Shown here: in pieces, positions 8,381-17,106 of the stretch
Numbering within the stretch: the first letter of the stretch is position 1
Layout: the number at the start of each line of letters is the position of its first letter
NCBI GenBank assembly: GCA_964640725.1
Contig: CAZXIJ010000007.1
Location: forward strand, 97,706 to 161,705
Length of the DNA stretch: 64,000 nt
Source of the DNA: CALHVX01 sp964640725
GTDB taxonomy: Bacteria > Pseudomonadota > Gammaproteobacteria > Pseudomonadales > Azotimanducaceae
Direction: 5' to 3'
The notes under the pieces: model-generated
Databases searched by the model: none
What the model saw: the letters and a program-made list of their open reading frames with translations, nothing else
What the model was told of the DNA's origin: nothing
Made by a program: the position numbers and the translations under genes

Positions 8381-9534
8381 GCGCGGCCAGCGACATCAAC
8401 GCCAGTGATCTGCTGGCCACCGACCCGGAACAGGCGCTGCTACCGGAGGCCACACGTGTACTGTGCGCCCAGGCCGCGACGCTCGCCCGGGAGACGCTGC
8501 CTGCCTTGACGCAGACCGAGCCGCAGGCCCGTCGCCAGGCTGCGATCGCTGCGTCCCGGGCGGCCGGGCTCTACACCCTTACGCAGCCGGTCGCCTACGG
8601 CGGCGCCGAAGCAGACCAGCTGACCCTGTGCGCCGTCCGCGACACTCTGGCTGCGCTCCGGGCCCCCATGGCCGGCAGTCTGCTTGGCCCTGGCCCGGGC
8701 GTACTCGCTGGCGCGACCGGCATCCTGGCAGAGCGCTATCTGGCCCCCCTGCTCCGCGGCGAGAAAACCGCCGGTTTCGGCATCACGGAACCTGACGAAG
8801 CGCCCCGGTACACCTGCGCCGTCTCCGATGGCGATTCGCTGCGCATCACCGGGCAGAAGTCCTACGTGACCGGCGGCGCCACCGTCGACTTCATCAACAC
8901 GCTGGTGCGAATCGACGGCGCGCCGGTCATGGTGCCCATCGATACCGATGCGTCCGGCGTCGTTCGGGACCAGGTGTTCGACACTTTGGACGGCAGCAGT
9001 CACGCCGCCTTTCGCTTCGAAGACGTCAAAGTCCCGGCAGCGCTCATGATCGGCGCGCCCGGCGAAGGCCTGCCAAAAGCGCTTGGGCAAATTGGCGATA
9101 CGCGCCTTGCCATCGCGGCGTCCTGCGTCGGCCACATGCGCTGGACCTACCGCTACCTGACCGAACACCTCGCCGGCACAACCCGCGACGGGAGCCGGCG
9201 CGGTGACGCTCCGGCGCTCCGGCTACGCCTCGGGCAGCTGTACACCCTGGCCTACGGGGCGCGCAGCATGCTCTACCGGACCGCCCGGCAGGCCGCGCAG
9301 GGCACACCGGTCATCAACGAGGCCATGGCCTGCAAAATTGCAGCGACCGAGGGCCTGACGCAGATGGTCGACACGGCGATTCAGATCGTTGGCGGCAAAG
9401 CGGTAGTGGCTGACCATCCGCTGGCGCAACTCTACCGGGAAGTGCGCAGCCTGCGCCTGGCAGAAGGCGCCACGGACGTGCTCTACCAGAACATTGCCCG
9501 CGGGCGTCTGGATCTGGGCAAAGGCGAGATCTAG
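8377..9534 (+). CDS. acyl-CoA dehydrogenase family protein
   Basis: FAD enzyme of the acyl-CoA dehydrogenase superfamily, expected to oxidise an acyl-CoA or a related thioester at the alpha-beta position. The 385-residue protein shows FGITEPDEAP (about 129-138, the FAD-binding middle-domain motif), ITGQKSYVTGGA (about 152-163), and the C-terminal helix pattern REVRSLRLAEGATDVLYQNIARGRL typical of the family. The substrate cannot be told. Translation is coupled to the preceding small membrane gene through a GTGA overlap. Confidence 0.88.
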   Translation: MSAASDINASDLLATDPEQALLPEATRVLCAQAATLARETLPALTQTEPQARRQAAIAASRAAGLYTLTQPVAYGGAEADQLTLCAVRDTLAALRAPMAGSLLGPGPGVLAGATGILAERYLAPLLRGEKTAGFGITEPDEAPRYTCAVSDGDSLRITGQKSYVTGGATVDFINTLVRIDGAPVMVPIDTDASGVVRDQVFDTLDGSSHAAFRFEDVKVPAALMIGAPGEGLPKALGQIGDTRLAIAASCVGHMRWTYRYLTEHLAGTTRDGSRRGDAPALRLRLGQLYTLAYGARSMLYRTARQAAQGTPVINEAMACKIAATEGLTQMVDTAIQIVGGKAVVADHPLAQLYREVRSLRLAEGATDVLYQNIARGRLDLGKGEI

Positions 9535-9553
9535 CGCGTTAACCCAACGCTAG
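9531..9553. terminator. small inverted repeat between convergent genes
   Basis: CTAGCG (9531-9536) and CGCTAG (9548-9553) are perfect inverted repeats around the convergent stop codons of the acyl-CoA dehydrogenase and smrA genes. An inner GCGTT/AACGC pairing is also possible. The stem is short and lacks a T tract, so terminator function is only suggested by position. Confidence 0.35.
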
Positions 9554-10176
9554 CCGGCGCCGTCCGGCTCCCCGCGCTGACCGTACTGCTCGCGGTTCAG
9601 CGCCTTCTGCCGCGGGCTTTTCTTGATCAGGACGTAGACCGCGCCGGTGCCCCCCTGTCGCTGCAGGGCGCTGGAGAACGCGAGCACCTCGGGCATCGCT
9701 TCCAGCCAGTGCGCCAGAAAGCTCTTCAGCCGTCCTGGGGTCACGCTGCGTTCGCCCCGGCCGTGGGCGATGAGCGCGGCGCGCTGCCCGCGGGCGCGGG
9801 CGCGCTGCACAAAGTCGTACACCGCAACGCGCGCCTCCTTGACGGTTTTGCCGTGCAGGTCGAGCTCCGCATCGATGGCGTACTGGCCTGCCGTGAGCTT
9901 GGAAAACACCGCCAGCTGCACGCCGTCCTGGCGCCATGCCAGCTTCGCGTGCGGATCCACCGGCGGCACTTCTGCCAGGGTCAGGGGATTGAGATCCTCG
10001 GGCTTGTTCAGGCCGAGCGCTGCAGCCCGACGCTCCTGCGCGGCGAGCGCCTGCCGCTCCCGTTCGCGCTCGGCGACACTGAGCGTGACACGCCCGGCAC
10101 TGCGCAGCGGCTCGACATCGGCCATGGCTTCGGCAAAGGCGCTGGCATCGTCCTCACCGGATTTACCTTTGTTCAC
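9550..10176 (-). CDS. smrA: Smr-domain DNA endonuclease SmrA family
   Basis: Smr (small MutS-related) domain protein; family members nick or bind nucleic acids. The N-terminal block FAEAMADVEPLRSAGRV (about residues 13-29) matches the SmrA branch. The Smr domain carries LDLHGKTVKEAR (about 82-93) and the catalytic-loop motif HGRGERS (about 119-125). The C-terminal GGTGAVYVLIKK (about 175-186) also matches SmrA rather than SmrB. GTG start; its first codon overlaps the stop of the upstream dioxygenase gene by 4 bp, so the two are co-transcribed. Confidence 0.85.
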   Translation of the reverse strand: MNKGKSGEDDASAFAEAMADVEPLRSAGRVTLSVAERERERQALAAQERRAAALGLNKPEDLNPLTLAEVPPVDPHAKLAWRQDGVQLAVFSKLTAGQYAIDAELDLHGKTVKEARVAVYDFVQRARARGQRAALIAHGRGERSVTPGRLKSFLAHWLEAMPEVLAFSSALQRQGGTGAVYVLIKKSPRQKALNREQYGQRGEPDGAG

Positions 10177-10952
10177 GGCATCGCGACCGGCGGCACCGGC
10201 ACGCTCTCGAAAGCCGAGGAGCGCGTGCCGGGAATCGGCCGATTGCTCTGCCGATGGTAGGTAAAGACGCAGGAAAGCTTGGTGCTGGTCGAGCGGTTAC
10301 AGCCTGCCGCATGAAAGGCCCGACAGTGAAAAAACAACACATCGCCGGGCGCCAGGTCGACGGTTTGCGCCCGCTCAATGAGGGCGCTGTTGTCCGGCAG
10401 CTCTGGCCGCAAAAACAGGTCCCGATCCAGCCGCCCGCGATCGATGTCCATGGAGTGGCTGCCCGGGATGATTGCCAGCGCTCCGTTGCGCGCGTTTTCT
10501 TCCCCCAGCGCGACCCACACCGAGATCAGCTCCGGCACGTCGAAGGACCAGTAGCGAATGTCCTGGTGCCAGTGTGTCTCGCTGGAGTATCCGGGCGCCT
10601 TGGTCATGACACAGTTGTGATGACACTGGGACATCATCCAGTCGTGCTGACGGGTCAGCAGGCTCAGGTGACCGCTGATGGCCGGCCCGGTGGCCAGGGC
10701 CCGATAGAGTGGGTGCCGGCCGTAGGCGTAGAGCAGTCGCCGCGGCGTGTTGCCTCCGGCTGCCCCGCGACTGTGCGGCGCGCCCGGATAGCCCACGTCC
10801 GCTTCGTATTCGACCGGCGCCGTCAACGGCGACAGAGCCGCTTCGACCTCCGACCGCAGCTGCCGGCAGTTTTCGGGTTCAATGAGGCCGCGGACGACCA
10901 GGTAGCCGTCCCGCTCAAAGGTTTTCTGCATGGGGCTGGCGACAGCAGACAT
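10173..10952 (-). CDS. phytanoyl-CoA dioxygenase (PhyH) family protein
   Basis: Fe(II)/2-oxoglutarate dioxygenase of the PhyH family, 259 residues; the substrate is unknown. The iron-binding triad is visible as His129 and Asp131 in THWHQDIRYWS plus a distal histidine in FFHCRAFHAAGCNRS. An arginine-like 2-oxoglutarate contact is expected just after this. The opening FERDGYLVVRGLI is typical of the family start. I chose the ATG at 10952: the open frame continues far upstream but runs antisense to the dehydrogenase gene and has no homologous content. It is divergent from that gene (40 bp) and coupled to smrA. Confidence 0.85.
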   Translation of the reverse strand: MSAVASPMQKTFERDGYLVVRGLIEPENCRQLRSEVEAALSPLTAPVEYEADVGYPGAPHSRGAAGGNTPRRLLYAYGRHPLYRALATGPAISGHLSLLTRQHDWMMSQCHHNCVMTKAPGYSSETHWHQDIRYWSFDVPELISVWVALGEENARNGALAIIPGSHSMDIDRGRLDRDLFLRPELPDNSALIERAQTVDLAPGDVLFFHCRAFHAAGCNRSTSTKLSCVFTYHRQSNRPIPGTRSSAFESVPVPPVAMP

Positions 10953-10991
10953 GCCCCCAGCATACTCGGGGCCTGTGAAAGGAGGAACCGT

Positions 10992-12014
10992 ATGCGGGCG
11001 GTACTGATGGAACGCGGCCGGCTCTGGGTGGACGACATCCCGCCGCCGGAACCTCGCACCGGAGAAGTGCTCGTGCGCAGCATCGCCTGCGGCATCTGCG
11101 GGTCCGATCTGCATGCAGCCGCGCACACGACCCAGTTTGTCGAGACCAGCCGGGCTGCCGGCGGCGCTTTCAAGCTGGACACCTTCGCGCCAGTGGTGCT
11201 CGGGCACGAATTCGTTGCCGAGGTACTGGATCACGGCCCGGGCTGCGCAGGCACCCACCCGCCCGGCACCCTGGTCTGCGCGCTGCCGATGCTGCTGCGG
11301 GAACCGCTGACCGCCGTGGGCTACTCCCCCGAAGCCCCCGGCGGCTTCGCCGAGCAGATGTTGCTGACGGAACAGCTGTTGCTGCCGGTGCCCAACGGTC
11401 TCGCGGCCCGGCACGCAGCGCTGACGGAGCCGATGGCCGTGGGGCTGCACGCCGTGCGCAAGGCCCGGCTCGAGAAAGAGGACGCCGCCATCGTCGTCGG
11501 CTGCGGTCCGGTCGGGCTTGCAGTGATCACTGCGCTCAAGGCCGAAGGCTTTGGCCCGGTCATCGCCAGCGATTTCTCTCCCCGCCGTCGGGCTCTGGCA
11601 GAACAGCAGGGCGCAGACCGGGTCATTGACGCGGCGCACAGCGACCCTTTGGAAGCGCCTGAGCGCAAAGCCCGTTCCGGCTGTGTGATCTTTGAGTGTG
11701 TCGGCGTGCCCGGCATGCTCGACCACCTGTTCCTGCAAGCGCCCCAGGACGCGCGCATCGTGGTCGTTGGCGTTTGCCTGGAGCCGGACCAGCTCCGCCC
11801 GCTGATCGCGATCAACAAAGAGCTCAACGTTCAGTTCGTGCTGGGATACAGTCCGGCCGAGTTCGCCGAAACCCTGTCAGGCATCGCCGAAGGGCGCTTC
11901 GACATCGCGCCGCTCGTGACACAAGAGGTTGGGCTGGATCAAGTGGCAGAGACTTTTGCCAGGCTTGCGGCCCCCGAGGCCGCGGGCAAGGTGCTGGTCA
12001 CAGCGCAGCGCTAA
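10992..12014 (+). CDS. zinc-type medium-chain alcohol dehydrogenase
   Basis: NAD(P)-dependent medium-chain dehydrogenase, 340 residues, substrate unknown. The catalytic zinc ligands are seen as Cys36 (GICGSDLH) and His72-Glu73 (VLGHEFVAEV), and the Rossmann loop is VVGCGPVGLAV (about 164-174). The four closely spaced cysteines that bind the structural zinc in classical members are absent: the lobe reads CALPMLLREPLTAVGYSPEA. A 22-residue insertion separates C36 and H72 (SRAAGGAFKLDTFAP). The start is set by GGAGGAA just upstream of ATG 10992. It overlaps the convergent gene at 12011 by 4 bp. Confidence 0.87.
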   Translation: MRAVLMERGRLWVDDIPPPEPRTGEVLVRSIACGICGSDLHAAAHTTQFVETSRAAGGAFKLDTFAPVVLGHEFVAEVLDHGPGCAGTHPPGTLVCALPMLLREPLTAVGYSPEAPGGFAEQMLLTEQLLLPVPNGLAARHAALTEPMAVGLHAVRKARLEKEDAAIVVGCGPVGLAVITALKAEGFGPVIASDFSPRRRALAEQQGADRVIDAAHSDPLEAPERKARSGCVIFECVGVPGMLDHLFLQAPQDARIVVVGVCLEPDQLRPLIAINKELNVQFVLGYSPAEFAETLSGIAEGRFDIAPLVTQEVGLDQVAETFARLAAPEAAGKVLVTAQR

Positions 12015-12277
12015 ATCGTCACTTCGTGCATCGCCGTGCGATTGACGGTGACCTGCAAGGCCCCGGTGCTGCGCCAGTAGCGGGCCTCGATATAGTGGTG
12101 TTCTTCCCACTCGAGCTCAACGTTGGTCCAGACATACTGGGGCTCGACATCGCCAACCGGGCGGTCTTTGCGCAGGATGCCGTCCAGGTAAAGCTCCAGG
12201 GTGCCGGCCGGCGTGACCCGCAGCTCGAAGGGCCGGTTGCGATGGGTAAAGGCAAAGCTTCGGTCGGTATCGCTCAT
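12011..12277 (-). CDS. conserved hypothetical protein, 88 aa
   Basis: A compact soluble protein rich in beta-strand patterns, beginning MSDTDRSFAFTHRNRPFELR, with no signal peptide, membrane segment or motif I can name. It lies 41 bp behind the stop of the radical SAM gene on the same strand, so it could be the second gene of that SOS-type operon. Good codon use and a normal initiator region support it being real. Confidence 0.6.
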   Translation of the reverse strand: MSDTDRSFAFTHRNRPFELRVTPAGTLELYLDGILRKDRPVGDVEPQYVWTNVELEWEEHHYIEARYWRSTGALQVTVNRTAMHEVTI

Positions 12278-12318
12278 GGGCGCCAGTGTAGCGCCGCCGG
12301 GCCGGCAGGAGAACGCAA

Positions 12319-13491
12319 TCAGGATCCGAACAGATCGCCCTGAGCGCTGTTCCGGGCGAGCACCGCAGGCGCTGCGTTGTCGGTGCGCTGGCGGAACAGA
12401 TCCCGGCGCAACGGCGACAACTGCGCCCCGCGCAACCCGTGCCGGCCCAGGGCGCGGTCAAAGCGCGCGGCCAGCAGGCTGGCCATCGGGCCCTCGCCGC
12501 GCATGCGCACCCCCCAGCGGGCATCGTAGGCTTTGCCGCCCCGCGCGCCGCGCACAGCCGCCATCACCCGCTCTGCCTTCAGCGGGTACTGTTGCTGCAG
12601 CCACTCCTCAAACAGCGGCGCAACCTCGAGCGGCAGCCGCAGCAGGATGTAGTTGAGTTCGCTGGCACCCCGGTCCACGCAGGCATCGACGATCGATTCG
12701 AACTCTTCGTCGTTCAAGAACGGAATCACCGGCGCGACCATCGCCCCGACCGGAACGCCGGCGGCCTTGAGCGCCGCAATCATCGCCAGCCGCCGCGCCG
12801 GCCCCGCGGTGCGCGGCTCGAGCCGCGCTTTGAGCGCATTGGACAAAGTGGTGACGCTGATCATGACTTTGACCAGCCCCAGCTCTGCCAGCGCCGAGAG
12901 CAGATCAAGATCATCCAGCAGCGCCTGTCCCTTGGTGACGATGCTGACCGGGTGCCGATGGTCCAGCAGCGTCTGCAGAATCTGCCGGGTCACCCGCAGC
13001 CGGCGCTCCCCGGGCTGGTAGGGGTCTGTGTTGGTGCCCATGGCGATCGGCGCGCACTCGTAGGAAGGCCGGGCAAAGAGTGTTCGCAGATGGGCCTGGA
13101 CGTCGGTCTTGTAGTAAATAATGCGTTCGAAGTCGGCACCTGGTGACAAATCGAGGTAGGCGTGCGTCGGGCGGGCAAAGCAGTAGATGCAGCCATGCTC
13201 GCAGCCCTTGTAGGGATTGATGGAGCGGTCAAAGGGAATGTCCGGCGAGCGGTTGCGCGTGAGCAGGTTCACGGTCCGCTCGGCGCGAAAACTGACCGGA
13301 TCTGTGCCATCTGCCTGCGCCTGGGCCAGATACTCCGGGTCGAGCTCGCTGTGACGCTGCAGATAGCGCCCATCGGCATTGCTTTGGGCGCCCTGCCCCT
13401 TGATCCGCAGCGCCGGCCGGCCGCCCTGCGGTGGTCCCGGCGAAGTCACAGCCACGGCCCCAGTACCGGTGCCGCTGCCGGTTGCTGGCAA
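12319..13491 (-). CDS. PA0069-family radical SAM protein
   Basis: Radical SAM enzyme with the iron-sulfur motif CEHGCIYC (CX3CX2C, about residues 97-104) followed by FARPTHAYLDLSPGADFE. It is related in layout to spore photoproduct lyase-like proteins; the reaction is not established. The N-terminal block KGQGAQSNADGRY is characteristic of the PA0069 family. From Pseudomonas aeruginosa work the PA0069 gene is known to belong to the LexA regulon, which fits the LexA box found upstream here. The TTG at 13491 is one of several possible starts; the frame stays open to 13560 without ATG, and internal GTGs in the Gly/Thr-rich leader are alternatives. Confidence 0.85.
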   Translation of the reverse strand: MPATGSGTGTGAVAVTSPGPPQGGRPALRIKGQGAQSNADGRYLQRHSELDPEYLAQAQADGTDPVSFRAERTVNLLTRNRSPDIPFDRSINPYKGCEHGCIYCFARPTHAYLDLSPGADFERIIYYKTDVQAHLRTLFARPSYECAPIAMGTNTDPYQPGERRLRVTRQILQTLLDHRHPVSIVTKGQALLDDLDLLSALAELGLVKVMISVTTLSNALKARLEPRTAGPARRLAMIAALKAAGVPVGAMVAPVIPFLNDEEFESIVDACVDRGASELNYILLRLPLEVAPLFEEWLQQQYPLKAERVMAAVRGARGGKAYDARWGVRMRGEGPMASLLAARFDRALGRHGLRGAQLSPLRRDLFRQRTDNAAPAVLARNSAQGDLFGS

Positions 13492-13562
13492 AGCTGGCTT
13501 CGCGGCACCGATCGCCAGTGGGCAGACTGAGGTTCCATGGCGTAACTCTAAGCGGGCCGATC

Positions 13563-13591
13563 AGAATAACTGTACATATATACAGTATCAA
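13563..13591 (-). promoter_or_regulatory. SOS promoter: LexA box inside the -35/-10 spacer
   Basis: On the minus strand TTGATA (13591-13586) and TATTCT (13568-13563) are separated by exactly 17 bp. The spacer holds CTGT-N8-ACAG (13570-13585), a complete gammaproteobacterial LexA operator with an AT-only-like core. Bound LexA would cover the promoter. The promoter points at the radical SAM gene about 70 bp away. The rest of the intergenic stretch up to 13811 shows no gene or further site that I can support. Confidence 0.82.
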
Positions 13592-13811
13592 GGCGACAAT
13601 CAGGACTTTAGACTCTCCGCCGACAGCGCAAAGCGAATGTCGGCAGCAGACCGGCCCAGCGTGCGCGCCAACCCGTCAGGCACTGTTTCGGGGCAGGGGT
13701 GCCGGCGATCCATCTGCTCGTGTGACCGGGCTGCCGGGGGCCATCAGGTCCCTGCGGTCCGCCCCGCAGCAACCGCACCGACACTGCAGCCATTGTCAGG
13801 GAGACCCTCAC

Positions 13812-14561
13812 ATGCGCATCGAAGCGCGGTCCATTGTTCTCGTTATCGGGCTCAGCGCTGCTGGCTGCCAGGCGGTGCCAGACCTGCAGCGGGAGCGGGC
13901 GCTGGACGCGCTGCGCCAGGAAGTCGGCGCCCTGCGCACCGAGCTGGAATCTGCCCAGGGCAGCCTCGGCGCGATGTCAGAGCAGCAGTCCAGCCAGCAA
14001 GCCAAGGTGGACGGCTCTCTCAAGCGCATCGATCAGCGCCTGCAGCGGCTGCCGGCATCCGTCAGCGCCGCCTGCAAGACGGCCCAGCAACCCGAGCAGA
14101 CGGCCTGCCGGGCAGAGACCCAGGTGGTGAGCACCGATGGCCGGATGCTCCTGGGCGAGCTTGAACACGTGTGGCTGCAACCGCCCGGTATTAACGTGAC
14201 CGCCCGGATCGACTCCGGCGCCGAGTCCAGTTCGGTGAACGCCCAGAACCTGGTGCAGTTCGAGCGCGATGGCGCCGACTGGGTCCGCTTCGAGTGGGAA
14301 ATCGACGGCAAAACGGTCGCCGTCGAGCGTCCCGTCAAACGCTATGTGCGGGTGGTGCAGCAGGCTGACCCGGAAGGCACTCGGCGCCCGGTGGTGTCCC
14401 TGCGGCTGCGCGTGGGCAGCACGGAGGATGACTTCGACTTCTCCCTCGCCGACCGCTCTCACCTGGACCATCAAATGAACCTGGGGCGCAATTTTCTGAC
14501 CGACCTTGCGGTGGTCGATGTCAGCCGCAAGTTCGTGCAACCCAAGCTCGGGGCCGAATAA
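13812..14561 (+). CDS. retropepsin-like aspartic protease / ATP-dependent zinc protease-family lipoprotein
   Basis: 249 residues. The N-terminus has a lipoprotein-type signal, SIVLVIGLSAAGC, with the lipid-accepting Cys at 19. A coiled-coil-like helix (about 24-85, Glu/Gln/Leu-rich) follows. The C-terminal domain (about 115-245) is of the Zn_protease/DUF785 type: RIDSGAESSSV (about 135-145) carries the D-S-G-A aspartic-protease-like signature. The start uses GGGAGAC before ATG 13812. It is first in a three-gene cassette with the transglutaminase-like membrane protein and the RimK-like ligase. The substrate, presumably a peptide made by that system, is unknown. Confidence 0.82.
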   Translation: MRIEARSIVLVIGLSAAGCQAVPDLQRERALDALRQEVGALRTELESAQGSLGAMSEQQSSQQAKVDGSLKRIDQRLQRLPASVSAACKTAQQPEQTACRAETQVVSTDGRMLLGELEHVWLQPPGINVTARIDSGAESSSVNAQNLVQFERDGADWVRFEWEIDGKTVAVERPVKRYVRVVQQADPEGTRRPVVSLRLRVGSTEDDFDFSLADRSHLDHQMNLGRNFLTDLAVVDVSRKFVQPKLGAE

Positions 14562-14565
14562 CGCT

Positions 14566-16068
14566 GTGCGCAAAATTGGCCCGTTCCTGTTCCTGATCAT
14601 TCTGCTGTTCATTGGCGGCATCACCACCGCCGTGCTGCGCCACAACGCCCTGGGCATTCCCTTTGCGCCTGGCGACGAGCAGTTCATCTGGCAGCTCGAA
14701 GCCCGCATCCAGTTCGAAGCCGATGCCGATGCCAGCCAGGTCAAGCTGACCCTGCCGCCGCAGCAGAACGGCTACGAGATCCTGAGCGAAACCACCGCGT
14801 CTTCAGGCTTCGGCTACAGCATCGAAGACGCCGAGCAGCGCCGCGCAGTGTGGAGCAAGCGCGGTGCCAGCGGCGAGCAGTTCCTGTTCTACAAGCTGGA
14901 GCTGCGCAGCGATCAGAGCATCGTCACCACCGACATCGAGCCCGGCGCGCCGACGCTGCCGACCTGGATTGAGCCCTTCGAAACCGCGGCCGATCAGGTG
15001 ATCGACACGCAGCTGCCGCAATCGGCCGATGGCCCGAGCCTTGCGCAGCAGATCATTCGCGCGATGAACACCGAGCCCCTGGACCAGAACCTGGCGCTGT
15101 TGCTGGACCAGTACGAACCGGCCGCCCTGCTCGACCAGCTGCTGCGCACCGCCGGCGTGCAGGCGCGGCAGGTGCAGGCACTGGCGCTTGAGGACGCCCG
15201 CCGCAGGCAAAGCCTGCAGCGTTTCGTGCAGGTCTGGGACAAAGATCGCTGGCTGTTGCTGGATCCGCTGAGCGGCGAAGTGAGCCGCGACCGGGAGCTC
15301 TACCTGTGGCAGACCGAGGCGCCCTCGGTCATGGACGTGACCGGCGGCAGCAACAGCCGGGTCAGCTTCTCGATGATCAGCCAGACCCGGTCGGCGCTCA
15401 CAGTGGCGCGGGAGAACAGCGATGCGTTCCGGCTCTCGCTGTACAGCTTGCCCATTGCCGAGCAGAGCATGTTCAAGCTCATCATGCTGCTGCCGGTCGG
15501 CGCGTTGGTGGTGGTGTTCATGCGCCTCATGGTCGGCATCAAGACCTCCGGCACGTTCATGCCGATCCTGATCGCGCTCGCCTTCCTGCAGACCGAGCTG
15601 ATCCCCGGCGTCACCAGCCTGCTGCTGGTGGTCGCGATCGGGCTCATGATCCGCTCCTACCTGTCAGACCTGAACCTGTTGCTGGTCGCACGGATCGCCA
15701 CGCTGGTGATTCTGGTGATCGGCATCATCACCGTGGTCAGCGTGCTGAGCTACGAGCTGGGACTCATTGGCGGGCTGACCATCTCGTTCTTCCCCATGAT
15801 CATTCTGGCCTGGACCATCGAGCGCATGTCGATCCTGTGGGAAGAAGACGGCCCCCGGGAAGTCCTGGTGCAGGGCGGCGGCAGCCTGCTGGTCTCGATT
15901 CTGGCCTACCTGCTCATGGACGTGCGCCTGATCGAGCATCTGGCGTTCAATTTTCCGGAGCTGCACCTGTGCGTGCTGGCGATCGTCATGCTCCTGGGCC
16001 GCTACACCGGCTACCGGCTTATGGAGTTCCTGCGCTTTTCTGATTTCAAGCAAGTGCTGAAAGACTGA
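14566..16068 (+). CDS. inactive transglutaminase fused to seven-helix membrane domain
   Basis: 500 residues from a GTG five bases after the preceding stop. Residues 5-28 form a membrane anchor. Residues about 35-270 are a periplasmic transglutaminase-like domain in which I see no Cys-His-Asp triad; SLAQQIIRAMNT and VQVWDKDRWLLLDP are fold landmarks. Residues about 300-490 contain roughly seven hydrophobic helices. This architecture matches the families described as inactive transglutaminase with 7TM. It probably presents or recognises peptides for the neighbouring protease and ligase. The stop overlaps the start of the ligase gene (TGATG). Confidence 0.85.
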   Translation: MRKIGPFLFLIILLFIGGITTAVLRHNALGIPFAPGDEQFIWQLEARIQFEADADASQVKLTLPPQQNGYEILSETTASSGFGYSIEDAEQRRAVWSKRGASGEQFLFYKLELRSDQSIVTTDIEPGAPTLPTWIEPFETAADQVIDTQLPQSADGPSLAQQIIRAMNTEPLDQNLALLLDQYEPAALLDQLLRTAGVQARQVQALALEDARRRQSLQRFVQVWDKDRWLLLDPLSGEVSRDRELYLWQTEAPSVMDVTGGSNSRVSFSMISQTRSALTVARENSDAFRLSLYSLPIAEQSMFKLIMLLPVGALVVVFMRLMVGIKTSGTFMPILIALAFLQTELIPGVTSLLLVVAIGLMIRSYLSDLNLLLVARIATLVILVIGIITVVSVLSYELGLIGGLTISFFPMIILAWTIERMSILWEEDGPREVLVQGGGSLLVSILAYLLMDVRLIEHLAFNFPELHLCVLAIVMLLGRYTGYRLMEFLRFSDFKQVLKD

Positions 16069-17081
16069 TGAACTGGATTTCGCCATTCACCCTGGCCCGG
16101 CACGGCATCCTGGGCATGAACAAGCGAAACTGCGCCTACATCGGCCGCTACAACGACCGTGAACGCTTCCCGCTGGTCGACGACAAACTCAAGACCAAGC
16201 TGATCTGCCGCAAGGCCGGGCTGAACGCGCCCAAGCTGCTGCACACGGTACGCAGCCAGCACGAGATCGAGCGGATCGAGAACGAGCTCGCCAGCATGCC
16301 GACCTTCGTCATCAAGCCCGCGCACGGCAGCGGCGGCAAAGGCATTCTCGTGATCACAGGCCGGGACGGCGAGGACTTCGTCAAGAGCAGCGGTGCCCGG
16401 ATCACCCTGGATGCCGTCAAGCGGCACATGACAAACACCCTGAGCGGCCTGCACTCTCTTGGGGGCCGACCGGATGTCGCCATCATCGAGACGCTGGTGG
16501 TCGCCAACCCGATCTTTGACAGCTACAGCCACGAGGGCGTGCCGGATATCCGCCTGATCGTGTTCCAGGGCTACCCGATCATGGGCATGTTGCGCCTGGC
16601 CACAAAGCGCTCTGACGGCAAGGCCAACCTGCACCAGGGCGCCGTCGGGGTCGGCCTGGATATCGGCACGGGCCGGGGCGTTGGCGCCGTGCAGTTCAAC
16701 CAGCCGGTCACGCACCACCCGGATACCGGCGCATCGCTGCTGGAACTGCAGGTGCCCAACTGGCACCAGCTGCTGGTCCTGGCCGCGCGCTGCTACGAGG
16801 TCACACAGCTCGGCTACCTGGGCTGCGACATCGTGCTCGACATCAACCGCGGCCCGTTGCTGCTCGAGCTGAATGCACGTCCGGGCCTGTCGATTCAGAT
16901 TGCCAACGGCGCCGGGCTGTTGCCGCGCCTGCGACTGATCGAAGAGCAGGACAATTTCTACATGAGCGTCGAAGATCGCGTGGCGTTCTCTATCGAGCAT
17001 TTCGCCGTGGGCGACGCGGCCCTGCAGCCGAAGCTGTTCACAGACTCGCCGCAAGCCAACGTCACCGCTGACGCAACCTGA
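16068..17081 (+). CDS. RimK-like alpha-L-glutamate ligase-related ATP-grasp enzyme
   Basis: 337-residue ATP-grasp ligase of the RimK-related family that accompanies the 7TM transglutaminase protein. Visible ATP-grasp features are FVIKPAHGSGGKGILVI (about residues 81-97, ATP lysine and Gly-rich loop), DIRLIVFQGYPIMGM (about 160-174) and LLELNARPGLSIQIANGAG (about 264-282, metal-binding Glu and Asn). Such enzymes add amino acids such as glutamate to a peptide or protein; the substrate here is unknown. Coupled by a TGATG overlap to the gene before it. Confidence 0.87.
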   Translation: MNWISPFTLARHGILGMNKRNCAYIGRYNDRERFPLVDDKLKTKLICRKAGLNAPKLLHTVRSQHEIERIENELASMPTFVIKPAHGSGGKGILVITGRDGEDFVKSSGARITLDAVKRHMTNTLSGLHSLGGRPDVAIIETLVVANPIFDSYSHEGVPDIRLIVFQGYPIMGMLRLATKRSDGKANLHQGAVGVGLDIGTGRGVGAVQFNQPVTHHPDTGASLLELQVPNWHQLLVLAARCYEVTQLGYLGCDIVLDINRGPLLLELNARPGLSIQIANGAGLLPRLRLIEEQDNFYMSVEDRVAFSIEHFAVGDAALQPKLFTDSPQANVTADAT

Positions 17082-17106
17082 CACCGACTCACCGAGGACC
17101 CTGCCC

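Noticed and set aside
10254..10991. Upstream extension of the dehydrogenase gene
   Set aside because: It is antisense to the PhyH gene; the protein family begins at ATG 10992, which has its own ribosome-binding site.
10953..11738. Upstream extension of the PhyH gene
   Set aside because: It is antisense to the dehydrogenase and has no family similarity; ATG 10952 fits the PhyH N-terminus.
13570..13585. LexA box as operator of the plus-strand cassette beginning at 13812
   Set aside because: The box lies about 225 bp from that start and fits a promoter facing the minus strand; no plus-strand promoter overlaps it convincingly.
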